Part shown: positions 17,554-27,136 of the stretch, in pieces | Layout of the letters: every line of letters begins with the position of its first letter | Position numbering within the stretch: the stretch's first letter is position 1 | NCBI GenBank assembly: GCA_002482845.1 | Contig: DLGT01000036.1 | Coordinates: 1 to 44,678, forward strand | Origin: Saprospiraceae bacterium UBA7687 | GTDB lineage: Bacteria; Bacteroidota; Bacteroidia; Chitinophagales; Saprospiraceae | Direction: 5' to 3' | DNA length: 44,678 nt | The notes under the pieces: model-generated | Seen by the model: only the letters and a program-made list of their open reading frames with translations | The model's database searches: none | What the model was told of the DNA's origin: nothing | Program-made: the position numbers and the translations under genes

Positions 17554-20500
17554 TTAATGTGCGACAATGATTTTGCCATTCCAAGATGTAAACTCTCCTT
17601 GCATTTTATAGAGATATAGACCTGATGACCAGTTGGCACAATCTATATGCAAAGTCGTATCTGTAATAGGGCCTACATATACTTGTACACCATTGGCATT
17701 GTAGATTTCTACTTGGCGAAGTTCATCTCTGCTATTACTATTAAGATCAATTTTTATGACATCAACTGATGGATTTGTAATGGTAAAAGGTGTGGTTTTA
17801 TAGATGTCATCCACGCTGGTGGAATTTTTGTCATAAATGAAAATATTGTCTATATCTCCTTCAGAACCATCAATGTATAATGAAATATCAATCAATCCTA
17901 ACTGTGCATTTGTCAAAGGTATTTTGAATGTTTTAAAACTATTGTCAGTATCTGTAATGACAGGAGTCGGCAGTCGTTGATTATTTTCAAAAACCATTAT
18001 GCCATGTAGGAAATCTTCTTTTGGTTGAGGAGATAATGTACGCATTCTAGCGTCAAAACTTAAGTACGGCTCTACCATATTCTCGATATCTACACAGACT
18101 TTAGTATTATTAAAATTAAAGTCTGCTAACACATCTTCAAGTGCGGCATCATAAAATTCTTCTGTGGGTACACAATTATTTATTTCGGTGCTTAAACCCA
18201 GATTTTCAAAATGTAGCGCACCTGATTGTATTTCAGTATTACATAAGACACATGGCGCAATTTGTAGTAGTCTTTCATCCCGATAGTCAGTCACTTGATC
18301 GAAGCTTATAACTTCATTTTGTCTTAAAATTTTTACAATGTATTTGTCAAGGGTATCACTTCTAATCAGATATTTCTGCCCATAGATCCATGCTGATAGA
18401 TGCACTCTAATGTCTGTCGTAAGTTCAAAATCTGAAAAATCAGGTCGAATCACATCAGGTGAAACAAAATTAAAAAATTTGTTTGGTCTAACAGTCACCG
18501 TATCATAATAATATTTAGAAATATTGCCATCTTCATATTCAAACTCAAAAACAAAATTTTCTTCTCTACATAAGTTGTGATAGACTCTTCCATATGTCCA
18601 TGCCAACCTAGATCTTTTATCACAGATGTTATCCATGTTAGAATAGATGTAAGCATTACTAAAGTAATTTGCAGGTTCTTGTTCGTTTTTCAGATATTGG
18701 ATAGACTGCAGGAAGGTATTATTATAATTAGTGCCAGGGAAGTTTACCCGCACATTATTATTTATCGATAGGTAATTTACGTATGCAGGAAACTGGACAT
18801 TGCCAACCACATCTACGGATTCATTGCTGTCCAAGGCCGCTGTCGATGTCCACATTGTATCTATTAGCGTTACTTGATAATCAATATTATCATATTTATA
18901 TTTGCCAGTTGCCATCACACGAAATATGGCACCGGGTGGTACGGTCTGTTGACTGTTATTGGTTAGTGTTAGTTTTATTTTTCGATCGTTGTTATCCCAG
19001 CAAGAAATGGGGTTTAAATCATATTCTCCATCTGTGGCAAAAGTAAATGTTAGATTTTGATTTACTTGTGGGACTTCTGGTAGACCTACTGCTTGCCAAG
19101 CATTAACTACGGTATTGTATTCATCAGAATTAATGCCATACAAATCTTCAGCGATCAATTTTGAGTATTCATAAGCGAGTAGGTAGTCGGAGTTATCAGT
19201 GAGGTAGGCTGTATTTAATAAAAATACTATTTCTAGGGCTTTGTCCATACCTATGGCTTTTACAGAAAATGGTACGTTTCTTTCTGTTTTGCCAGTACCA
19301 CCGTTGACCATTAGATAAAACCAATAATTCATGACGCCACTATTCGTATGGACAGTATAAGGATTGATAGACCAATAGTCACCATTATAATATTTTGGTT
19401 GGTCCAAAGAATTAGGATTGCTCATAGATCTGAATGGGTCGTTTCCTGATCGGGGTATCCTGTTGCCTAAGAGCCATGAAAATTGTGCGGGTTGTGTATA
19501 GAATTCTAAAGCCTTACCGAAGATGTCACTTATAGATTCATTTATTGCGCCAGATTCGCCGAGATAAATAAGGCCTGAATTAAATTCTGTCAGTCCATGC
19601 GCAAATTCATGTCCCACCACATCAAGTGTTGTAAATGATTTATAATTATTGCAATCGCCACCACCATAAGTTGTGCTCTGTCCATTCCAAAAAGCATTGG
19701 AATACAAGAAATTATTTACATTGGCTACAAGCGGAAAACCCTTGTTGTCTAGGCTGTTGAAGTTGTACTTATTTTTTAAGAGGTCATAAAAATGTTGTGC
19801 GCCATAGATGACATCGATAGCTGCTTTGTCATTAGGATCTGTAAATTTCCACTCTGATTTTTCATTAGTATAACTTTCATTTGTTTTTAGATTATTTACA
19901 AAAATACCATCTCCTCTAGTTAGGTCTTGCAATAAAAACTTATTAGGTGCAATAGAATCGTGATCGAAAGAGACTTGACCATAATAATTAGAATCGCCTT
20001 TTCCTTTTGCTTTGTGTAAGGCGATTTTGCTGATGGTTATGATAGGCTGACCAGTCATTGCATTCACATAGTGGACTTTTTTGATAGGTTTATTCCATAA
20101 ATTTACGGATTGGACTATTTCATAAGCCAAAACGATACTGCCATGATTTTTAGGATAAAACTCATTGATATATGTAAGGAAAGTGCTTTCTGTTTTGGGT
20201 GTAATATTGGTTTTTGTGATGATGTTTTCTTGATTTTGTAAATCTAAAGCCATCATTTGATCAGCAATTTTGATGGCTTCATTTTCTGGAATGGTAGGTT
20301 TGTCGGGAAGGTTTATTAGCCTTGTCTCTAAATGACCAGTCAAATGTGAGACATAGTTTTCTTGTGAGTGTACAACTACAGATGCACCTGTCACTTTTAT
20401 GTTTTTATAGTATTGATGATAACGATCGTGGACATTCTTTCTGTTATCTTCGTAAGTGGTCCATAGTTTCATTTTTGTTTCAGCTGCAAGATGAAGGTCA

Positions 20501-20643
20501 GATTTGTTTGATTCGAAAATATCAAATCGGGTAATCGACTTTGGCTCAATTTTTTTTGTAATGTTTATAGCCTGATTACTTTGAGCATCGACCATAAAAG
20601 ACATAAAAAGGAAAAAGTAGGTAGTAAAAATGAGTGCTTTCAT
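17554..20643 (-). CDS. M4 (thermolysin-like) metalloprotease with T9SS type A sorting domain
   Basis: The 1029-residue precursor has a signal peptide (to about VDAQ), an FTP/PepSY-type propeptide (about 35-200), and an M4 catalytic unit: zinc motif HEFAH (His345, Glu346, His349), the third ligand in GAINESISD (about residue 369), and the conserved YTVHTNSGVMNYWFY with the catalytic His. The middle (about 535-950) consists of beta-rich domains I cannot name, and the C-terminus (about 955-1029) is a T9SS type A signal (VEIYNANGVQVYVG, SSGLYLYKM). It is likely a secreted zinc endopeptidase that degrades proteins outside the cell. It converges on the preceding gene. Confidence 0.93.
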   Translation of the reverse strand: MKALIFTTYFFLFMSFMVDAQSNQAINITKKIEPKSITRFDIFESNKSDLHLAAETKMKLWTTYEDNRKNVHDRYHQYYKNIKVTGASVVVHSQENYVSHLTGHLETRLINLPDKPTIPENEAIKIADQMMALDLQNQENIITKTNITPKTESTFLTYINEFYPKNHGSIVLAYEIVQSVNLWNKPIKKVHYVNAMTGQPIITISKIALHKAKGKGDSNYYGQVSFDHDSIAPNKFLLQDLTRGDGIFVNNLKTNESYTNEKSEWKFTDPNDKAAIDVIYGAQHFYDLLKNKYNFNSLDNKGFPLVANVNNFLYSNAFWNGQSTTYGGGDCNNYKSFTTLDVVGHEFAHGLTEFNSGLIYLGESGAINESISDIFGKALEFYTQPAQFSWLLGNRIPRSGNDPFRSMSNPNSLDQPKYYNGDYWSINPYTVHTNSGVMNYWFYLMVNGGTGKTERNVPFSVKAIGMDKALEIVFLLNTAYLTDNSDYLLAYEYSKLIAEDLYGINSDEYNTVVNAWQAVGLPEVPQVNQNLTFTFATDGEYDLNPISCWDNNDRKIKLTLTNNSQQTVPPGAIFRVMATGKYKYDNIDYQVTLIDTMWTSTAALDSNESVDVVGNVQFPAYVNYLSINNNVRVNFPGTNYNNTFLQSIQYLKNEQEPANYFSNAYIYSNMDNICDKRSRLAWTYGRVYHNLCREENFVFEFEYEDGNISKYYYDTVTVRPNKFFNFVSPDVIRPDFSDFELTTDIRVHLSAWIYGQKYLIRSDTLDKYIVKILRQNEVISFDQVTDYRDERLLQIAPCVLCNTEIQSGALHFENLGLSTEINNCVPTEEFYDAALEDVLADFNFNNTKVCVDIENMVEPYLSFDARMRTLSPQPKEDFLHGIMVFENNQRLPTPVITDTDNSFKTFKIPLTNAQLGLIDISLYIDGSEGDIDNIFIYDKNSTSVDDIYKTTPFTITNPSVDVIKIDLNSNSRDELRQVEIYNANGVQVYVGPITDTTLHIDCANWSSGLYLYKMQGEFTSWNGKIIVAH

Positions 20644-20900
20644 AAGATAAAAGTTTTAAGTTATAATAGGTAAATAATCAATATTAGCAATATTTGGTAA
20701 TTTAATGCAATGTAGAAATTAGTTTTTAGACTTTAAAGAAAAAAGTATAAATAATTTTAGAATTGGATGTGTAACCGACAAAAGAGTATTGATTATTGAT
20801 AAAATATAAAACAATATTTTTTAAATCACCTGTATCAGGGACTTTTCTGAGTGGGATGAACTAAATCATAGATAAATTCAACCAAGCCTAAATTTCTAAA

Positions 20901-21458
20901 TTAATCAATGATGATCTCATCTTTGATTAGTTTTAATGCTGCGTGTGTCACGTTTTTTACCGCCTGATTATATAGTCTCAAACATCCTTTTTCAGTGCCG
21001 TTTAGTGATGGATTTTGGTAGTACATTTCTGCGGATGATCTAAATGTATAATTTCTGCTTGGAATTTCCACCGTTATTTCAGCCCTAAATTTTGCATATT
21101 CTGTCATTGATTTCCAATCTGCATTCAACTGACACTCACCTTCTAGAATTCTAAATTCAAGATTGACAAGAATACCATTTGGTTTTTCAGATTGCCTTAT
21201 GATTTGAGTAATATCTGTTTGGTTTATATCGCTAAATTCAGGATTTCCTCGCCATTCTCTTGTTTTAGTAGACATTAAAGGCACATCCCAATTCATGGGT
21301 TGCATTTCTTTTCTAGCGTCTACGATATCAAAGCTATCGACCTTAAAAGGTAAATCAAGTTTTTCATTAGTATAGTCCGTTAATGGAATCTCCCGCACTG
21401 GAAAACATCCAATTAATGTCATGAAAACCACTAGAAATAAAAAGCTGTCTTTTATCAT
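20901..21458 (-). CDS. Hypothetical lipoprotein
   Basis: The 185-residue product has a signal peptide with lipobox (TLIGC, Cys18) followed by a soluble region with two Cys residues that could pair. No domain recognised. It is the last of four closely spaced leftward genes (20901-23131) of the same small lipoprotein/membrane type and starts 2 bp after the stop of the upstream gene, so it is probably co-transcribed. Function unknown. Confidence 0.7.
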   Translation of the reverse strand: MIKDSFLFLVVFMTLIGCFPVREIPLTDYTNEKLDLPFKVDSFDIVDARKEMQPMNWDVPLMSTKTREWRGNPEFSDINQTDITQIIRQSEKPNGILVNLEFRILEGECQLNADWKSMTEYAKFRAEITVEIPSRNYTFRSSAEMYYQNPSLNGTEKGCLRLYNQAVKNVTHAALKLIKDEIIID

Positions 21459-21460
21459 AA

Positions 21461-22180
21461 TTATTCAATTCTATCTAAGACCCAAAGATTTAAGTTCAAG
21501 TCTCTAAATCCTACCAACCCCTTTTTTTTGTTGAAATATAATTCCGTCAGAATGTTGTCATTAGGTTTTATGACTCTGTAAACATCTGTAAAAGTAGTAT
21601 CCAAAAGTTTGATCTCATTCTTGAGTTCATACTTGTTTATGTTATTAAACTCTTGATTTAAAATTTGTTCATTACCTTTAAAACTAGTTATTACTTCTAG
21701 TAGTATGAAGGTGTCGATCCAAGAATCAGTTGATTTAGAATGAAATAAAAAATTAAAATTATCTACAAAGTGTTCTGTTTCTTTTGATGGTATTACATAA
21801 ATATTATCAAAGAATCGTAGATTTAATTTCTGACATTCAAACCCAACAGCATATTGATCTCTATGGAAGATGTAGGAATTTGTGTCGCCATTTTCACATA
21901 TTCTATTAAAGGAAATGGGGAAAAAGGAATGACTTTTTTGACCATATAATGGTTTGAAAACAGCTTCTTCACCATCCTTATTTTTAAAGAACAATTGTTC
22001 TTCTCCGGTATATTGTATAAATTCTAAGCTTTTGGTATCCAAAAAGACAGTATCAAGTTCAATTTTATCTTTTACACATGGTATACTTAATTCATTGGGA
22101 ACAATCGTATCATTATCTTTCTGACATGCGGCCAAAGATAAGATAACTAGGATAGCTGCTAAAGAGTAATGTTTCTTCAT
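21461..22180 (-). CDS. Hypothetical lipoprotein
   Basis: The frame is open upstream to 22273, but the ATG at 22180 gives a clean lipoprotein signal peptide (MKKHYSLAAILVILSLAAC) and avoids overlap with the upstream gene, so 239 residues is preferred. The mature part is beta-rich and charged and matches nothing I know. It sits between two other lipoprotein genes in one orientation with short gaps, suggesting one operon and perhaps one envelope complex (inference). Confidence 0.7.
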   Translation of the reverse strand: MKKHYSLAAILVILSLAACQKDNDTIVPNELSIPCVKDKIELDTVFLDTKSLEFIQYTGEEQLFFKNKDGEEAVFKPLYGQKSHSFFPISFNRICENGDTNSYIFHRDQYAVGFECQKLNLRFFDNIYVIPSKETEHFVDNFNFLFHSKSTDSWIDTFILLEVITSFKGNEQILNQEFNNINKYELKNEIKLLDTTFTDVYRVIKPNDNILTELYFNKKKGLVGFRDLNLNLWVLDRIE

Positions 22181-22221
22181 CTTGGTTGTTTTTAATTGAT
22201 TTTTGCAATTTATTGTCTGAT

Positions 22222-22704
22222 TTATTTTTCGACTTCGATGTATCGATTTTGTATTTCTAGGCCATTCAGCCAAGCACGTTTACAAACTGTTCTATTGCTT
22301 TCTAGGTCAAATTCGCAAAGTAGCGTATCCACAACATTGGGATTGAGCTCAATCAGGGTTGTGGATTGATTACCTTCGTAATAATCAGAAGGAAAGACAG
22401 TGAGTATTAAATTTTTTGTTTCATCTTCGTGGAGTGAGTACATTTTGGAATTGTCTAAGTTACTTCTATTGATGTATTCAAACTTGTCTTTATTTTTATA
22501 ATAAATCTTAATTTTTGATGCATCAAAATCAGGAGTACTATTTATAAGATTATTGCCCATTTTATCTCTGTAGTGTAAGCTTACATCTACATCCACGATG
22601 GTACAGCAATTTTCATTGTTATCACAGCTGATGAATGATAGTACGAATAAACCTATTACAAGAAGATTTAGTGTTTTGTTGATTCTTTTTGTAAAGTTTA
22701 TCAT
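22222..22704 (-). CDS. Hypothetical lipoprotein
   Basis: The 160-residue product has a signal peptide with lipobox (LSFISC, Cys27), then an NCC motif and a short beta-rich domain (VDVDVSLHYRDKMGNNL). A FimB/Mfa2-like or other fimbrial-anchoring fold is conceivable from this style but is not shown. It starts one base before the stop of the upstream membrane-protein gene and 41 bp before the next lipoprotein gene. Function unknown. Confidence 0.68.
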   Translation of the reverse strand: MINFTKRINKTLNLLVIGLFVLSFISCDNNENCCTIVDVDVSLHYRDKMGNNLINSTPDFDASKIKIYYKNKDKFEYINRSNLDNSKMYSLHEDETKNLILTVFPSDYYEGNQSTTLIELNPNVVDTLLCEFDLESNRTVCKRAWLNGLEIQNRYIEVEK

Positions 22705-22705
22705 G

Positions 22706-23131
22706 TTATTTGATTTTAACGATTCTGAATAAACTGTATAAAATATTTGATAAAAATAAGAATTGACTCAGTACAAAAATTAGAAAAATGATATAAAAAA
22801 ACTGATTTGTCATCCGAAATGCATGTTTGGACACACTCATCGCTTCTTTAAAAAACAAAGATAATGCAATAACTAAAACGGCTGTAAAAATCGTAGTAAT
22901 AATATGTATTTTTGTAGCCCAAAGAACTAGTTTAATATCTTTCATAAAATAATACACACTGCCGATAATAACAAAATAGATAGAAAAAAATAAAGCCACA
23001 CCCAGTGTAGACATAACGGCATAAGTGTCTAGAAGTTGGATATCCATTCTACTCTTAAAGTTAATCATGGGTAAAGTCAGAAAAATAAGGATGGAAATAA
23101 AAAGAATTTTATGTGGGCTATTGATATTCAA
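22706..23131 (-). CDS. Small integral membrane protein, four predicted TM segments
   Basis: The 141-residue product has four hydrophobic stretches (about residues 8-25, 40-62, 70-92 and 110-135) and a basic C-terminus. The first codon is TTG at 23131: an in-frame stop 13-15 bases upstream rules out a longer form, and the first in-frame ATG would remove the first TM segment. No family recognised. It is first of a leftward group with three lipoproteins, with one base between it and the next gene. The start is uncertain. Confidence 0.6.
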   Translation of the reverse strand: MNINSPHKILFISILIFLTLPMINFKSRMDIQLLDTYAVMSTLGVALFFSIYFVIIGSVYYFMKDIKLVLWATKIHIITTIFTAVLVIALSLFFKEAMSVSKHAFRMTNQFFYIIFLIFVLSQFLFLSNILYSLFRIVKIK

Positions 23132-23242
23132 CGTCTGATGGTTTTAAGTACCCTTTTATTTCTTTAATATGATCTCTACTTTAGGATTAATGTCAAACAT
23201 ATCGGCTATAAGATTCTTACTTCTGGTGATTGCTGGTAAAAA

Positions 23243-24981
23243 TTATTTTTCTATTTTTAATATCACTGCTTGATATGGCAGCATCGATACTTTATCACCA
23301 TTGATTTGGACTGCAGGATAGTTATTGATAAGGCTACTTCCTAACTTCCCAATATTAGCCAGTGTGATATCATTGCTCTTTGTTGAAAAATTCAAAAGAA
23401 CTAGCACTTTTTCGTTATCCAATGTTCTGGTAAATGCATAGATCTCTGGATGTTCTTTTTGGATGATGTCATACTTTCCGTATACTAAGACAGGGTTATC
23501 TTTCCTAACTTTGGTCATTTTTTTAAAATGATTTAGAATACTATTTGGGTCATTGTTTTGAGATAGAACATTGATCTCTTTGTAATTTTCATTGACCCTA
23601 GCCCAAGGTTTGCCTGTGGTAAATCCGGCATTTGGCGTTGCATCCCACTGCATGGGTGTACGTCCATTTTCACGAGAGCTGTAATTCAGTATTTTCATAA
23701 ACTCATTCATGTCCATGCCAGATTTTAGCGCTGCTTTGTATTTGCCTATTGCGTCAATATCTACATACTCTTCTATAGTCGGCATGTCGATATTGGTCAT
23801 GCCAAGTTCATCACCGTAATATGTGTATGGCGTGCCTCGCATGCTTAGCAAAAAAGTATTGAGCAATTGAGTAGACGGTGTTCTAAATTCAGGACTTGGA
23901 TTTCCAAAACGATTGACTAGACGTGCATTGTCGTGATTAGATAGAAATATCGCTATCCAACCTTTATCTGCAAAAGAACTATCCCATCTGGTAAAAACAT
24001 CTTTAAACTCGTCAAATGTGTAGCCATCTGGTGTCCTAGACATATCCACAGACTCAAAATGGTAGGCCATCTGTAGTTCCTTCCGATCTGCATCTACGAG
24101 ATCGTGGGCATCTTTGAATGTACTGCCTGCGCCTTCAGCTACAGCAAAAACGTCATATTTTTCTATGACTTCTGTGTACATTTCATTGAGGTAAGTATGC
24201 AATTGTGGTCTCATACCATACCATTTTATAAAATCTTTTTCGTGCCCTTTAGGAAATTCTGGCCATGTGGTATCCTTACTTGTAAACTGAAATGCATCCA
24301 TCCTGAAGCCATCGACACCTTTCTCTGCCCAAAACTTCATGATATCATATACTTCTTGTCTCAATTTAGGGTTTTCCCAGTTCAAATCTGGTTGCTCTTC
24401 AGCAAAAGTATGAAGGTAATAAGCATTTGACAACGAATCAAATTCCCATGCGCCTTCAGGGTCAAAAAGACTATGTCTGTAAGGTGGCGTACCTTTTTCA
24501 GCTGGCCACCAATGGTAGTAATCTCGATACTGATTTTCTCTCGAGCTACGTGACTGTTTAAACCATTCGTGTTGGTCACTACTATGATTTACGACAACAT
24601 CTAAGACAAATTTAATACCACGCTTATGAAAGCCATCTAGCATCTCTTGGAAATCCGTCATATTGCCGTACCTAGGATGGACGCTCTATAATCAGCTACA
24701 TCGTACCCATTATCTACCAGTGGGGAATCAAAAAAAGGATTCATCCAAACAATAGAAACTCCAAGGCTATCTATGTAATCCAGTTTTTCAATGACACCCT
24801 TGAAATCTCCAAATCCATCACCATCAGAATCCTTAAAACTCTGTGGATAAATTTGATAGAGAATTCCTTCTTTCCACCATGTCTGACCATCTATAGCTAC
24901 TTTGGTTTCGTTTTTTTCTTGTTTGCAAGCAGTTATTATTAATAATCCAAAAATGAATATTAGGGAAATATATTTATTCAT
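23243..24981 (-). pseudogene. GH13 alpha-glucosidase lipoprotein, split by a one-base frameshift
   Basis: Two overlapping frames together give one GH13 alpha-glucosidase of about 579 residues. The N-terminal part (24981 leftwards) has a lipobox (LLIITAC), ILYQIYPQSFKDSDGDG and VDNGYDVADYRA; the frame then breaks at about 24681, where one missing base restores DYRAIHPRYGNMTDFQEML. The second part (from 24661) has DVVVNHSSD, the nucleophile Asp in GFRMDAFQF, the acid/base Glu in VAEGAG and the third Asp in LSNHDNARL. If intact, it would cleave alpha-glucosidic bonds of maltodextrins outside the cytoplasm. All catalytic residues are present, so the break may be recent or an assembly error. Confidence 0.88.
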
Positions 24982-25013
24982 ATTGTTTCAAATAAAAAAT
25001 TTAATCAATGGCG

Positions 25014-25021
25014 CAAATATA
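25014..25021 (-). promoter_or_regulatory. Predicted -7 box (TATATTTG) for the GH13 gene
   Basis: On the minus strand the sequence TATATTTGCG matches TAnnTTTG and ends 32 bp before the ATG at 24981. A TTTG is 24 bp upstream. An intact promoter in front of a frameshifted gene fits either recent inactivation or a sequence error. Confidence 0.45.
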
Positions 25022-25110
25022 TATGGTGGATTTCGGAAGTAATAGCAAATAAGGTTTTATTTTAATTTATATAAAAATTAAAATTCAAAACATGAATAAA
25101 AACATTTTAG

Positions 25111-26079
25111 TTATATCATAATTTTTGAAACAATTGCCAAATGATCTGAGCTTGCTCCTTGAATCGTTTTTGTATGAATAAATTTTATTTTACCCCTTGC
25201 CATGATGTAATCTAATGTTATAAAAGGTTTGCTTTTGTTTGTATTTGGAAAGCTACAATGTGAGAAATCGTACCTTCTTGGAGTTGCGTTTTGCCAATTA
25301 ATTTGGATCTTTTTAAATATTGGTTCAAATCTAAGTGTATTTAAATCTCCAGCAAGAATCTGACAATCATATTTATTTGACAATGGTAGAGTTATTTCCA
25401 TAATTTCAGATACTTCTTTTTTTCTTCGACTATAGTTTTTTGAATAAAGATTGAAAAAGTCATGTTTATTTTCAACTGCACCAGCAGGAGATGCTAAATG
25501 GGTATTTATAAACTGAACTTTCTTATTATTAAAACTTAATTCAGCTATTTGAGCAAATGGTTTATTGCTATTATTTATGATGGATTGGTTTGATATCTTA
25601 TATTTTGAGAAAATACCAATACCGTGGGCTCCTTTTAATGGGTGAGTTGCTTTGAACTTGTAGATGTCTCCAAACTCATCTAAAAGTAGTTTTTCCCAAT
25701 CATGAGTAAGTTCTTGAACCAATAAAATATCAGGCTCTACGCTCTTAATTATAGAAAGAGATAATTTTGGTGATTTATTGCTAAAAAGCAGGTTGTAGGT
25801 CATTATTGTCAATTGCTTTGGATCTTTAGGTGGTTTTACATTTCTAATTGATTTAACATAGAATCCAACCTCAATTAGACTAAGAAGTAACAAAAGAAAT
25901 ACAGCGTACTTTAACATCAGGCTATTTCTATAGTCTTGAATAAGGCAATAAAATAGAATTAGTAAAGTAGGTAAAATCGGAAACAGAAAATTCCAAAATG
26001 CACCAGGTATTAATAAAAATTGAGTTATCCCACATAAAATAGTTAGAAATAAAATTCCTTTATAGATAATAAACTTCAA
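25111..26079 (-). CDS. Membrane-anchored endonuclease/exonuclease/phosphatase family protein
   Basis: The 322-residue product has two to three N-terminal TM segments (residues about 5-78) followed by an EEP domain: TYNLLFS (about 92), ILLVQE with the metal-binding Glu (about 118), GIGIFSK, INTHLAS, AGDLNT (about 248), LDYIMA and the C-terminal SDHLAIV (about 310). EEP enzymes are Mg-dependent phosphodiesterases; the substrate (nucleic acid, lipid or inositol phosphate) cannot be read from sequence. The TM anchor suggests that it acts at the outer face of the inner membrane. It is apparently monocistronic. Confidence 0.88.
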   Translation of the reverse strand: MKFIIYKGILFLTILCGITQFLLIPGAFWNFLFPILPTLLILFYCLIQDYRNSLMLKYAVFLLLLLSLIEVGFYVKSIRNVKPPKDPKQLTIMTYNLLFSNKSPKLSLSIIKSVEPDILLVQELTHDWEKLLLDEFGDIYKFKATHPLKGAHGIGIFSKYKISNQSIINNSNKPFAQIAELSFNNKKVQFINTHLASPAGAVENKHDFFNLYSKNYSRRKKEVSEIMEITLPLSNKYDCQILAGDLNTLRFEPIFKKIQINWQNATPRRYDFSHCSFPNTNKSKPFITLDYIMARGKIKFIHTKTIQGASSDHLAIVSKIMI

Positions 26080-26308
26080 ATGCTTTTATTTTTATTAAAG
26101 AGAATAAGCAGTAATGCAAAATTGTGAAATACAATCAAGGTATTAAATGTTTTTTAAACGCTAGGTTTATTGTTTTATTTTAGTTTTGAAAGATTGCAGT
26201 TTTGTAAACTTATTTTTTCTCTTTCAATAACCTATTTTTCATAGACTACCATCATCCAAAACAAAAATCATTTATACATCATACTTAAATAAACATAGGG
26301 TATAGATT

Positions 26309-26665
26309 TTAAACTTTATTCAGCGTTTTATATTTTTCAAATGCAACTATCGTAAGGCTTTTTAATTCTGCCATCAGATTGTCATCGATATCTTTGAAGT
26401 TAAAACAAGACTTGCCTTGCATCCGACTTTTTAGCTCATTACTTATGTTATCTAGCAATTCAGGGTGGTAGTAGATCGGCATTAAATGGTAAGCTACATA
26501 AGATTTTTTTATTTGGACAGCTCCGAAAAATTCTGGCTTTTTGTTGCTTTCAGTAATTGGTGTATTTAAGTAATAATTATCTGTTTTATCGTGGACAATG
26601 GTTAAATCGGGTTCATATGGGGAAAGGATCGCTTTAAGGTGTTCAAAAGTTTTATTACTGTCCAT
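26309..26665 (-). CDS. Small soluble protein, possibly DUF1801-like
   Basis: The 118-residue protein has no signal peptide. Its central part (FGAVQIKKSYVAYHLMPIYY) and the MQGKSCFNFK segment resemble small uncharacterised bacterial proteins related to the DUF1801/YdhG fold, but the match is from memory and tentative. It starts two bases after the stop of the upstream membrane protein, so the two are probably co-transcribed, possibly together with the AraC gene further upstream. Function unknown. Confidence 0.65.
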   Translation of the reverse strand: MDSNKTFEHLKAILSPYEPDLTIVHDKTDNYYLNTPITESNKKPEFFGAVQIKKSYVAYHLMPIYYHPELLDNISNELKSRMQGKSCFNFKDIDDNLMAELKSLTIVAFEKYKTLNKV

Positions 26666-26667
26666 TT

Positions 26668-27066
26668 TTATTTGATTTTATAAAGGTTATGTCCTAATAA
26701 AGTGGCAGGAATAAATATAATCAAACCTACGACTATAAACCACGTCGGATGTGGAATAGAAAAGAAGTTGGCCACAGCAGATAAAGTCAATAAACTTCCT
26801 GCAATAATGGGTAAATTTTTGCTGTTGGATTTGGTTAGGTATTTGATTAGGAAGCCACACAATAAAGCTCCCAAAAACCATCCAACTAATACCATCAACC
26901 AAAGAGAGATGGGTTGATTCTCATAAAAAGATTTTACAGCTGCTTTATCATTAAAGTCTACTGTTTTTGCCGCAGGATGTAGCATGGCATTAATGGTTTC
27001 GGCTATGACAAAGGTAACCATGGCTACAATTAAGCCTGCAATTACGGATAGAATATTACGCAACAT
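26668..27066 (-). CDS. Small integral membrane protein, four TM segments
   Basis: The 132-residue product has four hydrophobic segments (about residues 3-27, 53-75, 82-103 and 107-128) and a short loop with AAKTVDFNDKAA. Such proteins are common in Bacteroidota and have no assigned role. It is 70 bp downstream of the AraC-type regulator gene and 2 bp upstream of the small soluble protein gene, suggesting a regulator-led cluster. Confidence 0.7.
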   Translation of the reverse strand: MLRNILSVIAGLIVAMVTFVIAETINAMLHPAAKTVDFNDKAAVKSFYENQPISLWLMVLVGWFLGALLCGFLIKYLTKSNSKNLPIIAGSLLTLSAVANFFSIPHPTWFIVVGLIIFIPATLLGHNLYKIK

Positions 27067-27136
27067 ATGTATTGATCATTTAATGAACTGCAAAAGTAAT
27101 AAAACCAATAAATCTAGAATTGTAAAAATGTTACCA

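Noticed and set aside
22181..22273. Longer start for the lipoprotein at 21461-22180
   Set aside because: It would bury the signal peptide behind a basic 31-residue extension and overlap the neighbouring gene.
25059..25084. 10-bp AT-only inverted repeat upstream of the GH13 gene
   Set aside because: Only A and T are involved, so it is likely by chance in this composition.
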